This document shows, piece by piece, positions 12,362 through 25,264 of a stretch of 64,000 bases of DNA. Made by a program: the position numbers and the translations under genes. Source of the stretch: Diplocarpon mali (lineage: Eukaryota > Ascomycota > Leotiomycetes > Helotiales > Drepanopezizaceae). The stretch's first letter is position 1; the number at the start of each line of letters is the position of its first letter. The stretch spans positions 46,220-110,219 of the forward strand of contig JAENRP010000134.1 in assembly GCA_024741835.1 (NCBI GenBank), given 5' to 3'. Below the pieces are notes generated by a model. It was not told where the DNA came from. It worked only from the letters and a program-made list of their open reading frames with translations, and did no database searches.

Positions 12362-12609
12362 TATAAAAGGAAGTAGGAACAATACCTAAGAATAGGCCTA
12401 CGTAAAGACCAAAGATAAAGAGGGAGGAAGCACCACAAGCGGGCTCTCCGAAGACAGAACTAGGACAAATCACTTATTAGGGGTAGAATAGGTAGTTAGC
12501 ATTGCGCGCTATCTCTAAGTACAACAGTAGTCTTATATATACCCCTTTCTTAGTCCTCATCTGACCATATGACCTATATCACAAGATCCTCCACTTCCAG
12601 GTCTCTACA
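12362..12609 (-). repeat. Right (5') LTR of the gag-only element
   Basis: The 248 bp match 9661-9908. It ends CTCTACA and is followed by ATAT and the resumed Copia-A sequence (TAAATTTGATAAG). Confidence 0.85.
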
Positions 12610-13320
12610 ATATTAAATTTGATAAGTCTCTCTTTTATAGTCTAGAAGCTAAGCGCGCAAACCCTATATTGCGCTAGGAATTTAAAATGACCCTTTAATT
12701 GATTAAAGAGGGAAAGGGAGCTTAGGATGCTAAGTTCGAAGGCATTTTCGAAGAATCGGAGCTTATTATAAGGCCGAATGCAATCGCTATAAAAGAAGCC
12801 GCTATATAAGAAGAGCCTATATTATAGACTAACGCTGCTCTATAGCCTTTAACTAATGATATAAAAGGCCTTAACTTAAATTTAAATTCTTTAAAAAACC
12901 TACTTAGAAACTTAAGGGTAGAAGCAAGTAAACTAGAAGCCACTTTGCCAGTCTTTAAAAAGACAAATGGCGACTAAAGCTTAAGGGTAATGATTCCTTA
13001 TAGAGGCCCTATTAAAGAAGGAACTATAGACGACTTTAAGGGAGTTTTTAAAGATAAGTTCTATAAGGCGATCGGCAGATCTTTAGCTACTATTTTATAT
13101 AAGAATAAAGATAGCTTAAGGGCTTTAAGATAAAGTCTTTAATTATAAAGGCAGGCCTTAGTAAACTTTAGTAGAAGGCTAGAGGTACTGCTGCTAAGAT
13201 CTAGGAGGAGCTTTAATAGTCTTATAAGAAGCGACTTAGTAAAAGGAGCAGGCCTTAATAATATAATACCTTAAGTTATAATACTAGCTTAAAGACTATA
13301 GGCTTAAGAGACAAAGCTAC
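12610..13320 (+). pseudogene. Copia-A copy 1, integrase to RT linker
   Basis: This stretch continues Copia-A copy 1 after the gag-only element and corresponds to 50167-50876 of copy 4. It ends in GCTAC (13316-13320), the target-site duplication of Copia-A copy 2, and continues at 34859. Confidence 0.8.
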
Positions 13321-13519
13321 TATGGTGCGGTCGGCTGGAGGGCCTTCATTAGGTCGCTTAGGAGGCTCGCAGAAGTAGGAGAAAATGATTGATTATATTA
13401 TTATCTAGTATATATATAATAAGGAGACTTCGGAAAGAAAAAGGGAGAGTCTATAACTTAGCAGGAGTCATATAAAGGGTCTTTAGAATAAGTGGAGACT
13501 CTGCCTATTCTGTATAATA
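13321..13519 (-). repeat. Left (3') LTR of Copia-A copy 2
   Basis: It starts TATGGTGCGGTCGGC and ends TGTATAATA, the reverse of the Copia-A LTR. The adjoining TACCCCCTAG is the complement of the polypurine tract. Confidence 0.85.
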
Positions 13520-13984
13520 TACCCCCTAGTTAGGTAATGCTCCTAGAATCGCTTAGCTATATAGATAAAATAAAAGAAAGAATATCAGTTATAAGGAAAA
13601 GAGGCTCTATCTTATATGCTGCCTCTCTAAAGGTTGTTCTTTCTAAAATAAAAAGGGTTATTATAGGCAATAAGTGCACTTAAGAATCTTCGCGATTCTA
13701 TACTAATGCTCTATTAGGCTTCTTATAGAGTATTTCTATTGCAGAGGTTCTCCTTCCCTTCTTTTAAAAACAACCCTCCTTTATTATTTAAAAATATCGT
13801 CTTTATACTAATAATTTTAAATATAGAAGGAACTCCTGCTTATTATAGCCCTGGCCGCCCTTGCAAAGTAAGACCCTTAGAGTCCCTATACCCTGCGTTA
13901 TACTAACTTTGTACTAGGTCGCTAGCGCTCTTATAGGAGCTATAACCTTAGCGCGCTTATCCTAGCGTTTACTAGGCAATAAGC

Positions 13985-14340
13985 CGCTGCTGCCGTCGTT
14001 GCTACCGCCCCTGCTGCTGCTGCCACTGCCGCTGCCGCCTAAGAGCCCTGCCCCTACTGCGCGTTATATGCCAGAGCCTATAATAGAATATAATAATGCG
14101 TATATATGCTGCATTGTACGCAGGAGCACTAGCAATTTCGATTGTTAATGCTTTAATAGTACCTTTAGTGCGCGTTATATCTATTATACTATACTAAGCA
14201 ATAGCTGCTAGTAGGCCAGCGGCCCTTTCCTTACCTCTTAAAAGGCTATTATATCGGCTCGCGCCTGCAGCGCCTTTAAAGAGGAGGTAGCACTACTGCT
14301 TAATATAGTAAAAGGTACGCTTTAGAGCTTTTATAATACG
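13985..14340 (+). pseudogene. Antisense Cys-motif ORF (aORF) of Copia-A copy 2
   Basis: The frame opposite to pol begins in a GCT/GCC/CCG-rich tract (13985-14050, Ala/Pro-rich) and reads PKSPAPTARYMPEP. A Cys motif follows at 14101-14208 (Cys or its RIP product at C-x2-C, then C-x-C-F-N-S, then C-x2-C-x6-C). Then come ASGP and FKEEVALLLN near 14275-14305. Only TAA/TAG stops occur. The same frame is found at the matching place in the other three Copia-A copies. No function is known to me. Confidence 0.6.
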
Positions 14341-14735
14341 TTTATTAAGTCTTATTAAGTTCTAGGCTAATTTTAAAAGATAGGAGCGATCGGACCCTAA
14401 TGCTAAGAGAGCCTGCCACTCCTGCGAGTAGTAGTATCGCTGCCTCCCTTGCTCTTAGCGTACTATTCCTATTTGCTCTTAGCCCCTTCGGCTCAGACCT
14501 ATTCGCCCCTATTGCCGCTACCGCTCTTATCCCCTCTGCCTCTGCTATCGCAGCCGCTACTATAGTCTTCTTATTTGTCTCCTTAGCCCTTGCTATTACT
14601 GCGCCTATCCTTACCGCTACCCCCGCCGCCCTTGCTCCTATTGCCTTTGCTATACCCCTTGCCTTTGCCCTTACTATCGCTAGTATTTTTACCAGCAGGC
14701 CTTTAGCTAAGGGAGTACTAATAGGCCTCTCTTAA
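14330..14735. repeat. Ala-rich low-complexity tract open on both strands (copy 2)
   Basis: A GCN-rich block gives long open frames on both strands. The plus strand (14400-14735) reads Ala/Pro/Leu-rich, and the minus strand reads Ala/Lys/Arg-rich. The equivalent block is open on both strands in copies 1, 3 and 4. It lacks the CAA, CAG and TGG codons that RIP turns into stops, which by itself could explain the openness. The ATG at 14400 is not conserved in the other copies. Confidence 0.5.
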
Positions 14736-15199
14736 GAGGAGATCTATATAGAGCTTTTAGCTATAGCATCTCGGCTCTTAACCTTAGCTAGGAGAATCTA
14801 AGAGAGGGTCGCGCCTTATAATAGCAGCTTAGGAACGTTACCTATTCTTATATTTTTAAAAAAGGAGAAGCTTTTGCAATGCGCTTTATAAGAGAAAATA
14901 AATAAATATAACTATAAGAGAGTAAGAGTTTATAAGTATAAGTCTCTTAGTAATAAGTGACTACTTGCTAGTAAGTGCAAGTTGCTAAACAATTATTTAA
15001 AAGCTCTAGAGGTTTAATAAACGAATAAAGCTTTTAAACTTCTAGCGGTTTAGGTTTTTAGTAAGCCTATCTGTATGCATTTCCTTAGTAGGGAAGTAGA
15101 TTATTTAAAAGCTTCCTCTCTAATACTCCTAGCGGATCTATATATTACTGATTTCGATATATTAAAGGCTTGTTTTAATCTTCTCATTCTCTATAATAA

Positions 15200-16310
15200 T
15201 TAGCCGAATCGTCTATTAGTTATTATAATATATATTCTATTTAAAGAAGGAGTCTATGCGAATCTCCTTAAAGAGGCATTTTATAGCTATTATCTCCTTT
15301 ATAGTAGAAACTATACTATAGAGTTCTACTTTAATAGAAGAGAGCGTGATAGTTGCTTAGCGATTCGCTTTCTAAATAATCGGTCCTTTAAATAGAAAGA
15401 AGATATATCCTTAAGAGGATCTGCGGGTCTCTTAGTCATTTTTAAAAGAAGCATTTAAAGAAGTAACCAATTGGTATTCCCTAGCCTTAAAGCTATAGGC
15501 AATTCCTAAGAAGCGCATGCTATATAGGTATTAAAGCGTCTAGTCCGCGGTTAAGAGGTGCTTAAAGCTTAGATTAGTTAGGAAGAAAGATAGTTAGAAG
15601 GCTATAAATGTAATATCTAGGCGTATTATAATTGCTATATAGAGAATAGAGCCTATTTTCTTTTAATACTCCTTTACCTTTTCTAAGGAAGCTTGCCTTA
15701 AGTTCTTAACAAACTCCTTTTTTAGCAGTAGAGTACTAGGCACTCTCCTTATATTAGCTTTAAACTTTTGAGCGATCTTCTTAATATAAGTATTATAAAC
15801 TAAAGAGATCCTCTTTACCTTCTTATTTTAAATAATCCTTACTCTAAGGAACTAGGAGATATCTCTTATAATAGTAAGCTTATATGCCCTCTTTAAGTCT
15901 TCAATTAGATAAGTCGCCTGATCTAAGTTAAAGGCCTTATATAATACTTGAATATCGTTAATATAAAACGCTATAAAGACTATGCGATCCTTTATTATGA
16001 AAATACAAGGCTCCTCGCCTAGTGGCTTAAGTTAAAGGCCCTTAAGCATTCTTACGAAGTTCTTATACTATAGTGCTAAAGAGTCTTTTAGCTTATAGAG
16101 CGCGCGGTCCAGTTCTACTACTATACTAAGGCGCTTAAAGCCATCTAATAGGAAGTATATAACTAGAGCACTCCTTAGGTCTTTAAGAGCATTAACAAAT
16201 GCGTTAATAATATCGAACTGCTTTACTTCTATATCGAAGTATATAGTAAGTGCTATTAGTACTTTAAAAGACCTTACTATAAGTATAGCTGCGTAAGTTG
16301 AGAAAATTGA
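15200..16310 (-). pseudogene. Copia-A copy 2 reverse transcriptase and RNase H
   Basis: The minus strand reads as Copia RT (about 16310-15650) and RNase H (about 15480-15200), colinear with 51470-52580 of copy 4 on the opposite strand. RIP-type stops are scattered through it. Confidence 0.72.
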
Positions 16311-17010
16311 AGCTTTATCTTAAAGATCCCCTTATATAACTAGCTATAATCGGCACTTTAGAAGCTCGCTAAAGCTATTAACCTTATAAGTAAAAACCCA
16401 TTTTAATAGTATCGGCAGGGGCTTTAAGTAGTCCCTTTGCACAATTTTCTAACAACTTTGAGATTCTAAATTCCTAATCTCCTAGTGCCCTCCTTCTTTA
16501 AATTGTTCGCTAAAAGGGTGCTTCTTTAAGTCTAGCCATCCTTTTAAAGGCTTTGGCAAAGAGCCTTAGTACTATAGGCGGTTGAGAGACTGCGCTCTAT
16601 CCTTTACCTAACTATTAACTGCAGCTTTAATAACTGTATAAACCGTCAAATAGTCCTTCTTATCCTCCCTTATCTATTCGTTTGCTTAAAAGGTTGATAT
16701 AAACTCCTACGCATATAAGAAGTAAGGTAAATTAATATTACTTTAAAAGAGCATATGCTTTAAAGTAGTAGTATACACTTTTAAAGTCTCTTATTACTTA
16801 ATGCTTAAGCGTCTTATTCTCTTTTGCCTAAGAAGAAGGAGTTCCTCCTTGCGCTTTTCTCTATAAGTCTCCTCTTCTATTTTTATTATTACTAAAGGTT
16901 CCTTTAAGAGTCTAGGTAGCTCTATCTCCTAAGCCTATAGTCTTTAAGCTAGTATTATAACTTAAGGTATTATATTATTAGGGCCTACTCCTCTTACTAG
17001 GTCGCTTCTT

Positions 17011-17015
17011 ATAAG
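17011..17015. repeat. Target-site duplication of Gypsy-2 (ATAAG)
   Basis: ATAAG here and at 23374-23378 flank Gypsy-2. The uninterrupted sequence (TTATAAGACTATT) is present in Copia-A copy 3 near 42853. Confidence 0.85.
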
Positions 17016-17307
17016 TATGACGGATTATCACTATATATAGGTTGTACCCCGGTTCGTACCCGGTTCGGCTATAGCTTAGCGCAATCTCGGTATAGGTTAC
17101 GAACCGGGTTACCCTTGGTTGGCATCCGGTTCGGCTCTTCCTAAGCGGGTGACCCTCTTTTCTTTATATATATATTCTATGCCTTTCCACTCCTTTAAGG
17201 TTTAGTAGTTATTGATTCTAAGTTATTACTAAGATGTTCTATTAGTATTGCTATATAATTTGTATATATATCAGTGCTAAGCAGAGGTTATACTCTTAGT
17301 CGTTATA
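17016..17307 (+). repeat. 5' LTR of Gypsy-2
   Basis: The 292 bp are bounded by TATGACGG and CGTTATA. The other copy ends CGTCATA, so the ends were probably TGTGACG...CGTCACA. Confidence 0.85.
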
Positions 17308-17559
17308 TTATTAATAACTCTTTCGCTTCGCTAGAGATAGCGTTATAATATCTATTCTTATTATTCCTAGTAGTCGACCGAAACCCTAATAAGTATAATA
17401 ATATACTAGAAGACTTATACCAAGCTCTTGCTATAAGCTTAAAGAATAGTTCCCCCTATTACTCGGTCTTTAAAGACCCCTTGCTCTCTCCCCTAAGGAG
17501 GTGCCAGTATCACTCTTAGTACCTTTCCTACTAACTCCCTACCGGCCGACGACGACGGC

Positions 17560-18920
17560 CCTAAAGTCACTATATCATAAGCTGAACTAGATTCCCTATA
17601 GGTATAACTTATATCTGTATTAGAAGAACGTAATAAGTATAACTATAAGCTGAATTCTATGTACTAATAGTTAATCGATTGAAAAAGAGATCTAGATAAC
17701 CTCTAAAGCGCCTTTAAAGGTATCTTAAGATCAATTGAGAAAACACCTATACCTAAACTCCGAAACACCTCTGATTCACTTATGCGTCCTTAACGCTCTA
17801 TAGACTTCGACTTACCTCCTTCTATTTCCTCTGCTATGCGCAGTAAGCGATGCGACAATTAAGACAATCCTTCTTTTGCTTCCTTTAACTAATATACTAC
17901 TAGTTCGCCTTTAGCTTAGCAGTTAAACCTCCCTTGCATCTATAATATACTAAACCTTACTTAAAAACTGTCTAATAGCTGTAATTACTACGCTAAATAC
18001 TAAGAGGCCTACGTACTTGACAATTTAGAGCTTTACCACCCTTACTTCTATAGGGAATAGGCCTGGCTTAACTACGTTTTAGATTAGACTAAGGGTATAG
18101 CTAAAGACTAGCTAACCCTTTAGGTACTTAATAAGGACGCCCGAATTACCGCCGAAACCTTAGTAAGTCAACTTACTAAGTTCTTAGCTGACCTAGCGGA
18201 ATGCGAAAAAGCCGAGATTGAGTTTACTACCCTCTATATAAAGGCCAATAAGTCTTTTTAGGAATTCTACCTTAAGTTCTCCTAACTGGCCGCTATAGTA
18301 GAGATCGACGATAATAGTCGACTTTATAGCGCCCTTAGGGAGAAAATCCTAAAACGCCTTCAAACCCCCTTTATATAGAAGTGGCATAAGACTAGAACAT
18401 TAGACGAGTAGGTTACCGCCATCTAATAAGAAGACGCCGGATAGCGCGCCGAGAGGACGCTATATAGTTAGATATAATACAAAGAGAGATCAGGCACTAA
18501 GGCCAAGCCTAATCTTAGTAAGCCTGCCTAATAAGGAGATAATAATAAATCAAATCCCTTATTAAGAAACTTTTCTAAATCGTATCCGAACTAACCCTAG
18601 TATAGCACCCCTACCCCCGGCTTCGCCAAGTCCGGAACTCCCTCTTTTCCTCTGCGCTAGGCCGACACCCCTAGTGCTCCTCCTACAGCTGATTGAAAAA
18701 ATCAGTTTGACAAACGGCCGAAATCCCCCTCTGTTACTCCTAGGTATTATAGCTCTCGCGTTAACAAGCTTAAGTATAATAATGGCCAAGGATAGAGTAG
18801 CGATAAAGAGGAGGACCCTAAGGCCGAATAAGACAATAGTAGCGCTCCCCTTTCCCTTCCGACTCCTAAGGGAAACGCCCCCGCTTAAGTAAAGCCTCCT
18901 TCTTAAGCGCACTTTATAAT
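17560..18920 (+). pseudogene. Gypsy-2 gag (broken)
   Basis: The plus-strand translation shows a gag-like protein around 17800-18500 (blocks such as VSQLTKFLADLAECEKAE and EKILKRLQTPF). A Ser/Pro/Lys-rich tail follows to about 18900. Gln and Trp positions are mostly TAA/TAG. I see no zinc knuckle. Confidence 0.6.
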
Positions 18921-21900
18921 ATGCGATACTTTAATTTAAGAAACCTCCTCGGTGGCAATTCGATAACGAAACGGATCCTACTTTTAAAGAATGGTATTTC
19001 TTATAAGGTATTAGTATTAATTGATATAGGCGCTAATAAGTATGCTTTAATTAATTTAGCGTTACTTAAATCTTTATCTTCTTTCCTTAAACTATTGATT
19101 CGTATACTCCTTATACCCTTTCTAATTAAGGGATATAACGGTTCTTAAGGTAGTACTATCACTTATTATATACTACTTAATTTATATATCGACTAGCGAA
19201 TTCAATCTTTTACTCCCTTTCTTATTACCAACCTCGGCAATTATAAAGTGATTTTAGGAAGAGTATGGCTTAAGGAGTATAAAGTTTCTATTAATTATAC
19301 TTCTCGCAAGCTGACCTAGCTTAATTCCTATCCTCCTACTGTCTCTTTTGCAAGGAATATTGAAATCACTAATACTAAATAGTAAAACTTAGATCGATAC
19401 TACTAGCGAAATGCAACTCAATATAATATAGTACTAGAATAGTCCCTTTTTAAGTATGAAGCTCGATGCTAGGAAACCCTCTCCTAACTCCCTCTTAAAT
19501 CACCTCCTATTCCGATTAAACACTCTTTTACCGATTCCACCCCGACTCCACTCTAAGTCGAGGGTGATACCTTTTCTAAGGACTACTCCTATAATATATT
19601 GATTATAAAGTAAGAGCTTAACGCGACTGAGCCTAACTCGGCTCCCTCTTCCGTTTCGACTTTAAAACGTACTTGTAAGTAGATAGCAAAGTGCAAAATT
19701 CCCCTTTCTTCTTTAAATATATGCGCAATTTCAGCCTATGCTTTTTATATAATAGCTAAGAATCAGCAAGGCGCGGAGCTCTTTAATACCTTATTTTATA
19801 AAATTGATCGATTGATTTAAGACAATTAAAAATATTAGGCCTAATAACGCAAAACCGATTCCCTCCTAAACTAATACTATAATAGAGAAGTTTCGGTGGC
19901 TGTTCTAACTGCCTCCTTTAAACTAACCGAAAAACCGATTCCAGCCGCTTATAAAAAGTACCGCTATATATTCTCAAAAGCCGCTTTTGATATACTGCCG
20001 CCCTATCGACCTTATAATTATAAAATCGAGCTCATAGCCGAAGGTGCCTAAAAGGCCCTCCGATACTCCCCCTTATATAAGATGTCTATACTTAAGCTAG
20101 AAATAGTAAAGGCGTACCTTATTGACAACCTTAATAAAGGATTTATCAAGGCCTCCTCTGCCTCCTATGCTACGCTAGTACTATTTATAAAAAAGGCCGA
20201 TAGCTCCCTTCGATTCTATATTAACTACTATATGCTTAATAACCTTACTTATAAAGATCGATACCCCTTACCCCTAATTGATAAGACCTTAGCTCGATTA
20301 GCCAGCGCCTAGATTTTTATAAAGCTCGATATACAGCAGGCTTTCCATCGAATCCGAATGGACCCTGAATCTAAAGAGCTTACTACTTTTAGAACTCAGT
20401 ATAGCGTATATAAGTGCAAAGTGCTTCCTTTTAGCCTTACTAACAGTCTTGCTACTTATCAAAGGTATATGAACGATATCCTTTTCGATTACCTTAATGA
20501 TTTTTATATAGCCTACTTAGACGATATCCTTATTTACTCTACTAACCGACTCGACTACAAATCGCATATAAAACGAGTTCTTTAGCGATTATCGGATATA
20601 GGACTATAGGCCGACTTAAAGAAGTGTGAGTTTAATATTATAGAGACTAAGTACCTTGACTTTATAATCACCACCGAAGGCGTTCGGATTAACCCCGATA
20701 AGGTAGCGGTAGTAGAGAATTGGACCTACCCCTTTACTATAAAGGGTATTTAGTCATTCCTTAGTTTTTACAACTTTTATTATCGTTTTATTTAAGACTA
20801 TAGTCTTATTACCGCCCCCTTAGTGCACCTTACTAAGAATAACATTCCTTTCCGATTCACCTCCGAATACAAGCAGAGCTTCCTATAGCTGCGAGAAGCT
20901 CTTACGCATACCCTAATCCTCTAGTACTATAGGCAAGACCTCCCTTATATGCTAGAAACCGATGCCTCTAATAGTATAGTCGCCTCTATATTATCGCAGC
21001 GATATAGGTCCGAATGGCTCCTAGTTGCCTACTATAGCAAGACTATGGCACTAGCCGAGCTGAACTACGCTATATACAATAAGGAGATGCTAGCTATTAT
21101 TCGATTATTTGGCCATTTCAAAGCCGAGCTCGCAGGAGCACCCTACCGAATTGTAGTGTATACGGATTATAAAGTACTTAAGTACTTTATAACTATAAAA
21201 AACCTTAGTTCTCGATAGGCCCGCTGGGCCGAGCTTCTTTCCGAATACGACTTTACGATTACCTACCAACCCGGCTCCGAAAACCCTCTCGCCAACGCCC
21301 TAACTCGCTGCGTCGATAAGTTAGACGATTAGAATATGATAAAACGCAACAACCGCCTTATAATATTATTGTGCTAGGATTAGATTGACCCCCGAATCCT
21401 CTCCGAACAGCTTTGCGAATAGACTATAGCTAAGAACCTAGTTTCTATCGAAGAAGTTTCGGCTTTCTCCCTTGCTTTCTATATTATTAACTAAGTACTA
21501 GCCGCTAATCGATAACATAGGCCTTACTAGGTCTATCGCCAGGCGGCCCTCCGGAATGGGTCTAATATAGCCCTAACTAAAACTAACCCTTAGATAATAG
21601 AAGGAGATTTGCTTCTCTTCTAAGGTAAGCTAGTAGTACCTAATATGGACCACCTTTATACGCTACTTATATAAGAGGTTTATAATCAAATTGCTACTAT
21701 ATATCTAAGCGCGCGCAAAACCTACTAGCTTCTCTCCTTATAGTATTACTAGCCGAATCTACGCCGATACGTCTCCTAGTACTATAAGAACTGCCATACC
21801 TATAGATAAAGTAAAGTTCTCTAAGATAAGAAACCTAGTTTACTCTAACCTCTCCCAGTACTGAGCCGACCTTAGGAGCATATAACTATAGATTATATAA

Positions 21901-23069
21901 GTTTTAATAAAGACAAGCATAGCTATAATAACATCCTTATAATTATCAATCGGTTTAGTAAATAGGCAATCTCAATACCCTACTAAAAGACCTCCGATTT
22001 ATATTAGTTAGCCTAACTCTATATATACTATATATATTGCTACTTTGGTCCCCCCTTAACAATTACCTCGGACCAGGGCCTTCAATTCATCTCGAGCTTT
22101 TAGAAAGCTTTTACCTCCGTTTTAAGTACGAAACTGACCCTTAGTTCGGCCCACTACCCTTAAACCGACGGCCAAACCGAAAACTATAATTAGTACCTTA
22201 TATAATGCCTCCGCCCCTTTATTAGCTACTACTAAGACGATTAGAGCGAATTCCTACTTATAATGGATTTCGCCTAGCTAACTCTCCCCTATAACTCCCT
22301 TAGTAGCTTATCGCCATTTGAAGTAGTGCATAAGTACGCTCCGCGTACTAATTAGGATTAGAAGCTTAATGTACCTGATTCGAAGTCCTTTTCTTAGAAA
22401 CTTAATCGATAAGACGCCCTTAAGTACTCTGTAAGATATTATAGAGCTTAGACCCTTGCTAAATCTCATATCCTTAAGGCCTAGGAACGCATGCGAAACG
22501 CCACTGATACCTCTTGCCGCCTTGCTACTTTCGAAGTCGGCGATCAGGTATACTTAGATATGCGTCCCTACCCTATAGACAGGCCTTTTAAAAAGCTCAG
22601 CTTCCTTAAAGCTAGCCCGTTTGAGGTAATAGAGAAAGTGTTTAATTTATACTGACTGAAGCTACCCGACTTTATAAAGGTATATAATATCTTCTACCTA
22701 AGTCGCCTCCAAAGGGACCCTAGTACCCCTCTAGATAGTTAAGTAAATAAACCCCCTCCTACTATTAATATTATAAGAGAATAAGAATATAAAGTAAAGG
22801 CCCTGCTTACTATATGAAAGCAAGCTGGTATACTTACGTACCGCGCCTTATAGGTTGGCCGTAATATTGATTTAGAATAGTACTTAGCCTCTAATTTTAT
22901 ATATATACCTTTTAAGCTTCGCGAATTTCATTTGGAAAATCCAGACCTCCTAGGCCTGCCTGCAAGGCTTTTTAATTAAATATAGGCCTATACCGATAGT
23001 ATAGATGATTATAATAAAATAGGTGATAATAAACTTATAATTAGACGCTTAAGGATAAGCTTTTTTTAA
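18921..23069 (+). pseudogene. Gypsy-2 pol: protease, RT, RNase H, integrase, chromodomain
   Basis: One reading frame, broken by RIP-type stops, runs from about 18921 to the TAA at 23067-23069. The protease block near 19020 reads LIDIGANKYALIN (DTG to DIG). RT lies at about 20050-20620 with the polymerase motif IAYLDDILIYS intact, and RNase H at 20949-21218 (ETDASNS near its start). The integrase covers about 21650-22650, with TSDQGLQF keeping the second catalytic Asp. A degenerate chromodomain (about 22790-22970) ends in EFHLENPDL. All longer open pieces are in this frame, so the damage is substitution, not indels. Confidence 0.82.
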
Positions 23070-23081
23070 AAGGGGAGGTGA

Positions 23082-23373
23082 TATAACAGATTATCACTAT
23101 ATATAGGTTATACCCTAGTTCGTACCCGGTTCGGCTACGGCTTGGCGCAATCTTAGTATAGGTTATAAACCAGGTTATCCCTAGTTAGCATCCGGTTCGG
23201 CTCCCCTTAAGCAGGTGACCCTCTTTTCTCTATATATATATTCTATGCCCTTCCACTCCTTTAGGGCTTAGTAGTTATTGATTCTAAGTCATTACTAAGA
23301 CGTTCTATTAGCATTGCTATATGATTCGTATACGTATCGGTGCCGAGCAGAGGTTATACTCCCAGTCGTCATA
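23082..23373 (+). repeat. 3' LTR of Gypsy-2, with upstream polypurine tract
   Basis: The 292 bp match the 5' LTR. AAAAGGGGAGG directly upstream (about 23067-23079) is the polypurine tract. Confidence 0.87.
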
Positions 23374-23378
23374 ATAAG

Positions 23379-24957
23379 ACTATTAGAGCTCTTTCCAGAT
23401 CTTAGCAGCAGTGCCTCTAGCCTTTTACCAGAGTTTACTAAGGCCTGCCTTTATAATTAAAGACTCTATCTTAAAGCCCTTAAGCCATTTCTATTCTTAT
23501 GCAAAATAGTAGCTAAAGATCTGCCGATCGCCCTATAGAACTCATCTTTAAAAACTCCCTTAGAGTTGTCTATAGTTCCTTCTTTAATAGGGCCTTTATA
23601 AGGAATTATCACCCTTAAGCTCTAGTTGCCATTTGCCTTCTTAAAAACTGGCGAAGTAGCTTCTAATTCGCTTGCTTTTACTTCTGAGTTTCTAAGCGGG
23701 TCTCTTAGAGAATTTGGATTTAAGTTAAGGCCTTTTATATTATTAGTTAGAGGCTATAGAGTAGCGTTGGTTTATAATATAGGCTCTTCCTATACGGCGG
23801 CTTCTTCTATAGCGATTGCATTCGGCCCTGCGATAAGCTCCGATTCCTTAAAAATGCCTTCGAACTTAGCGTCCTAAGCTCCCTCTCCCTCTTTAATCAA
23901 TTAAAGGGTTATCTTAAGTTCCTAATATAATATAGGATTTGCGCGCTTAGCTTTTAGACTATAAAAGAGAGACTTATTGAATTCGATATTATAAGTTATT
24001 ATTACTTATTAGAGTATAAGAACTTAGATTCTATAAATATTAAAGGTAATATATTTAATTAAGTAATCTAAGTGCCTTTATAATTCAATTTTAAAGGTTT
24101 AATAGTCCCTCCCTGCCTCCCTCTCTTTAATTAAAGGGTATGCGCAAGTACTATACGTATAAACGCGACTTTAATTAGGCTTTAAGCTCGCTATTATCTA
24201 CTTAATAAGCAGCAGCTTATAGAATCGAAAATACTACTTAAACCAATTATAAAGAGCCTTGCTTAATAAGATCATCTTCTTCTTAGCGAGTAAGGAGATA
24301 TTATAAAGGTATATAGCAGCCTCCATAACCTTTAGCCAAAGGCTTGCTAAAAGCCTTATGTAAATTCTCATTTTAATAGAGTATTTAATCAACTCCCTTC
24401 CTACTTGCTCTACGCCTTTATTAAATTAATATATATAGGTAGAAGTAAGCTTTAAATCAATTCCCTCCTCTTTTACCTATCTTTAGTACTTTATAAAAGA
24501 GTCTTCTTTTAAAGAGATTACTAAAGTATTATTATCTTACCTAATTTTGCAAATAGAAAGCCTATATTAGCGTTTCACTTATGCTTCAAAGGCTTAAAGG
24601 ACCTTTATAATTATATCTTTGCCCTTTGATCTTAGTAGAAACGTTTAAAGCATACTATTATACTTATCTTTAATTAAAAGAACCTATAAGCAACTATTAT
24701 ATAAGTTGTCTAGAAAGTCAAAGAGATCCTAGGAGATCTTAAAGAAGGGCTTTAGAGATCGGTTCTTAAAGGTAGCGCGAGAAATAACTTGCTTAGCAGA
24801 TGCTACTGCGTATGCAAAGCACTTTAGCCTTTGTATTCCCCTAATCTTCACTCCCTTAATGCACTTGACTAGCGCTTAGAAAGCCTCTGCGCCTAGGTAG
24901 CTAGCGCGAAGGTGCTAAGTGTACGTATTATTATCCTATACCTTAGTAGGTGTATAA
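23379..24957 (-). pseudogene. Copia-A copy 2, integrase and linker between the two Gypsy insertions
   Basis: It is colinear with 42855-44434 of copy 3 on the same strand. Integrase remnants lie at about 24950-23980 and the linker covers the rest. It ends at TATAA (24953-24957), the target of Gypsy-3. Confidence 0.75.
24953..24957. repeat. Target-site duplication of Gypsy-3 (TATAA)
   Basis: TATAA lies directly before the 5' LTR and again at 32521-32525. The flanks join to the uninterrupted Copia-A sequence seen near 44430. Confidence 0.88.
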
Positions 24958-25264
24958 TGTAACGGCTGCACCTCCACTTAGTGCAATTACCTGGGAGTAC
25001 GGCGTTTTAAGGTTTCGCAATCTCGATTCGATGCAGGGTTTTCTCGAATCGACCCTAAAGGTGCAAAAGGATATTCTTGTATAATATTACGTGAACGGGC
25101 AATAGAGCTTCTAGCTGCTATGTATATAAGGAAGAAGGGCTCTCCCTTAAGGAGGGTTCTCTAACTTCTTCGTTTCCTTTATATTAGACCTATAGAATAC
25201 GCCTTTTGCACCACTTCTTACTCCTATACTTGATCTCGCACTTTAGCGGTTCTATGTCGTTATA
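24958..25264 (+). repeat. 5' LTR of Gypsy-3
   Basis: The 307 bp start TGTAACGG and end CGTTATA (CATTACA in the 3' copy), so the original ends were TGTAACG...CGTTACA. Confidence 0.9.

Larger units (their letters stand above)
9661..12609 (-). mobile_element. Gag-only (non-autonomous) LTR retrotransposon
   Basis: Two 248-bp LTRs (9661-9908 and 12362-12609) flank 2.45 kb of internal sequence. The insertion splits Copia-A copy 1 at a point that is intact in copy 4 (near 50166). ATAT flanks both sides; a 5-bp AATAT duplication is also possible, depending on where the LTR end is placed. The only coding sequence recognised is a gag-like frame on the minus strand, with no protease, RT or integrase. 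It would need the enzymes of another element to move. Confidence 0.8.
17016..23373 (+). mobile_element. Gypsy-2: complete Ty3/Gypsy element with RIP damage
   Basis: Two 292-bp LTRs (17016-17307, 23082-23373) and the 5-bp duplication ATAAG mark a 6358-bp element inserted in Copia-A copy 2. Plus-strand order is gag, protease, RT, RNase H, integrase, chromodomain, so Ty3/Gypsy. Pol ends just before the polypurine tract and LTR, leaving no room for an extra gene, unlike Gypsy-3. Confidence 0.88.

Noticed and set aside
14400..14735. 111-codon plus-strand ORF as an independent host gene
   Set aside because: It lies in the low-complexity Ala-rich block inside Copia-A copy 2, the ATG is not conserved in the other copies, and the opposite strand is also open.
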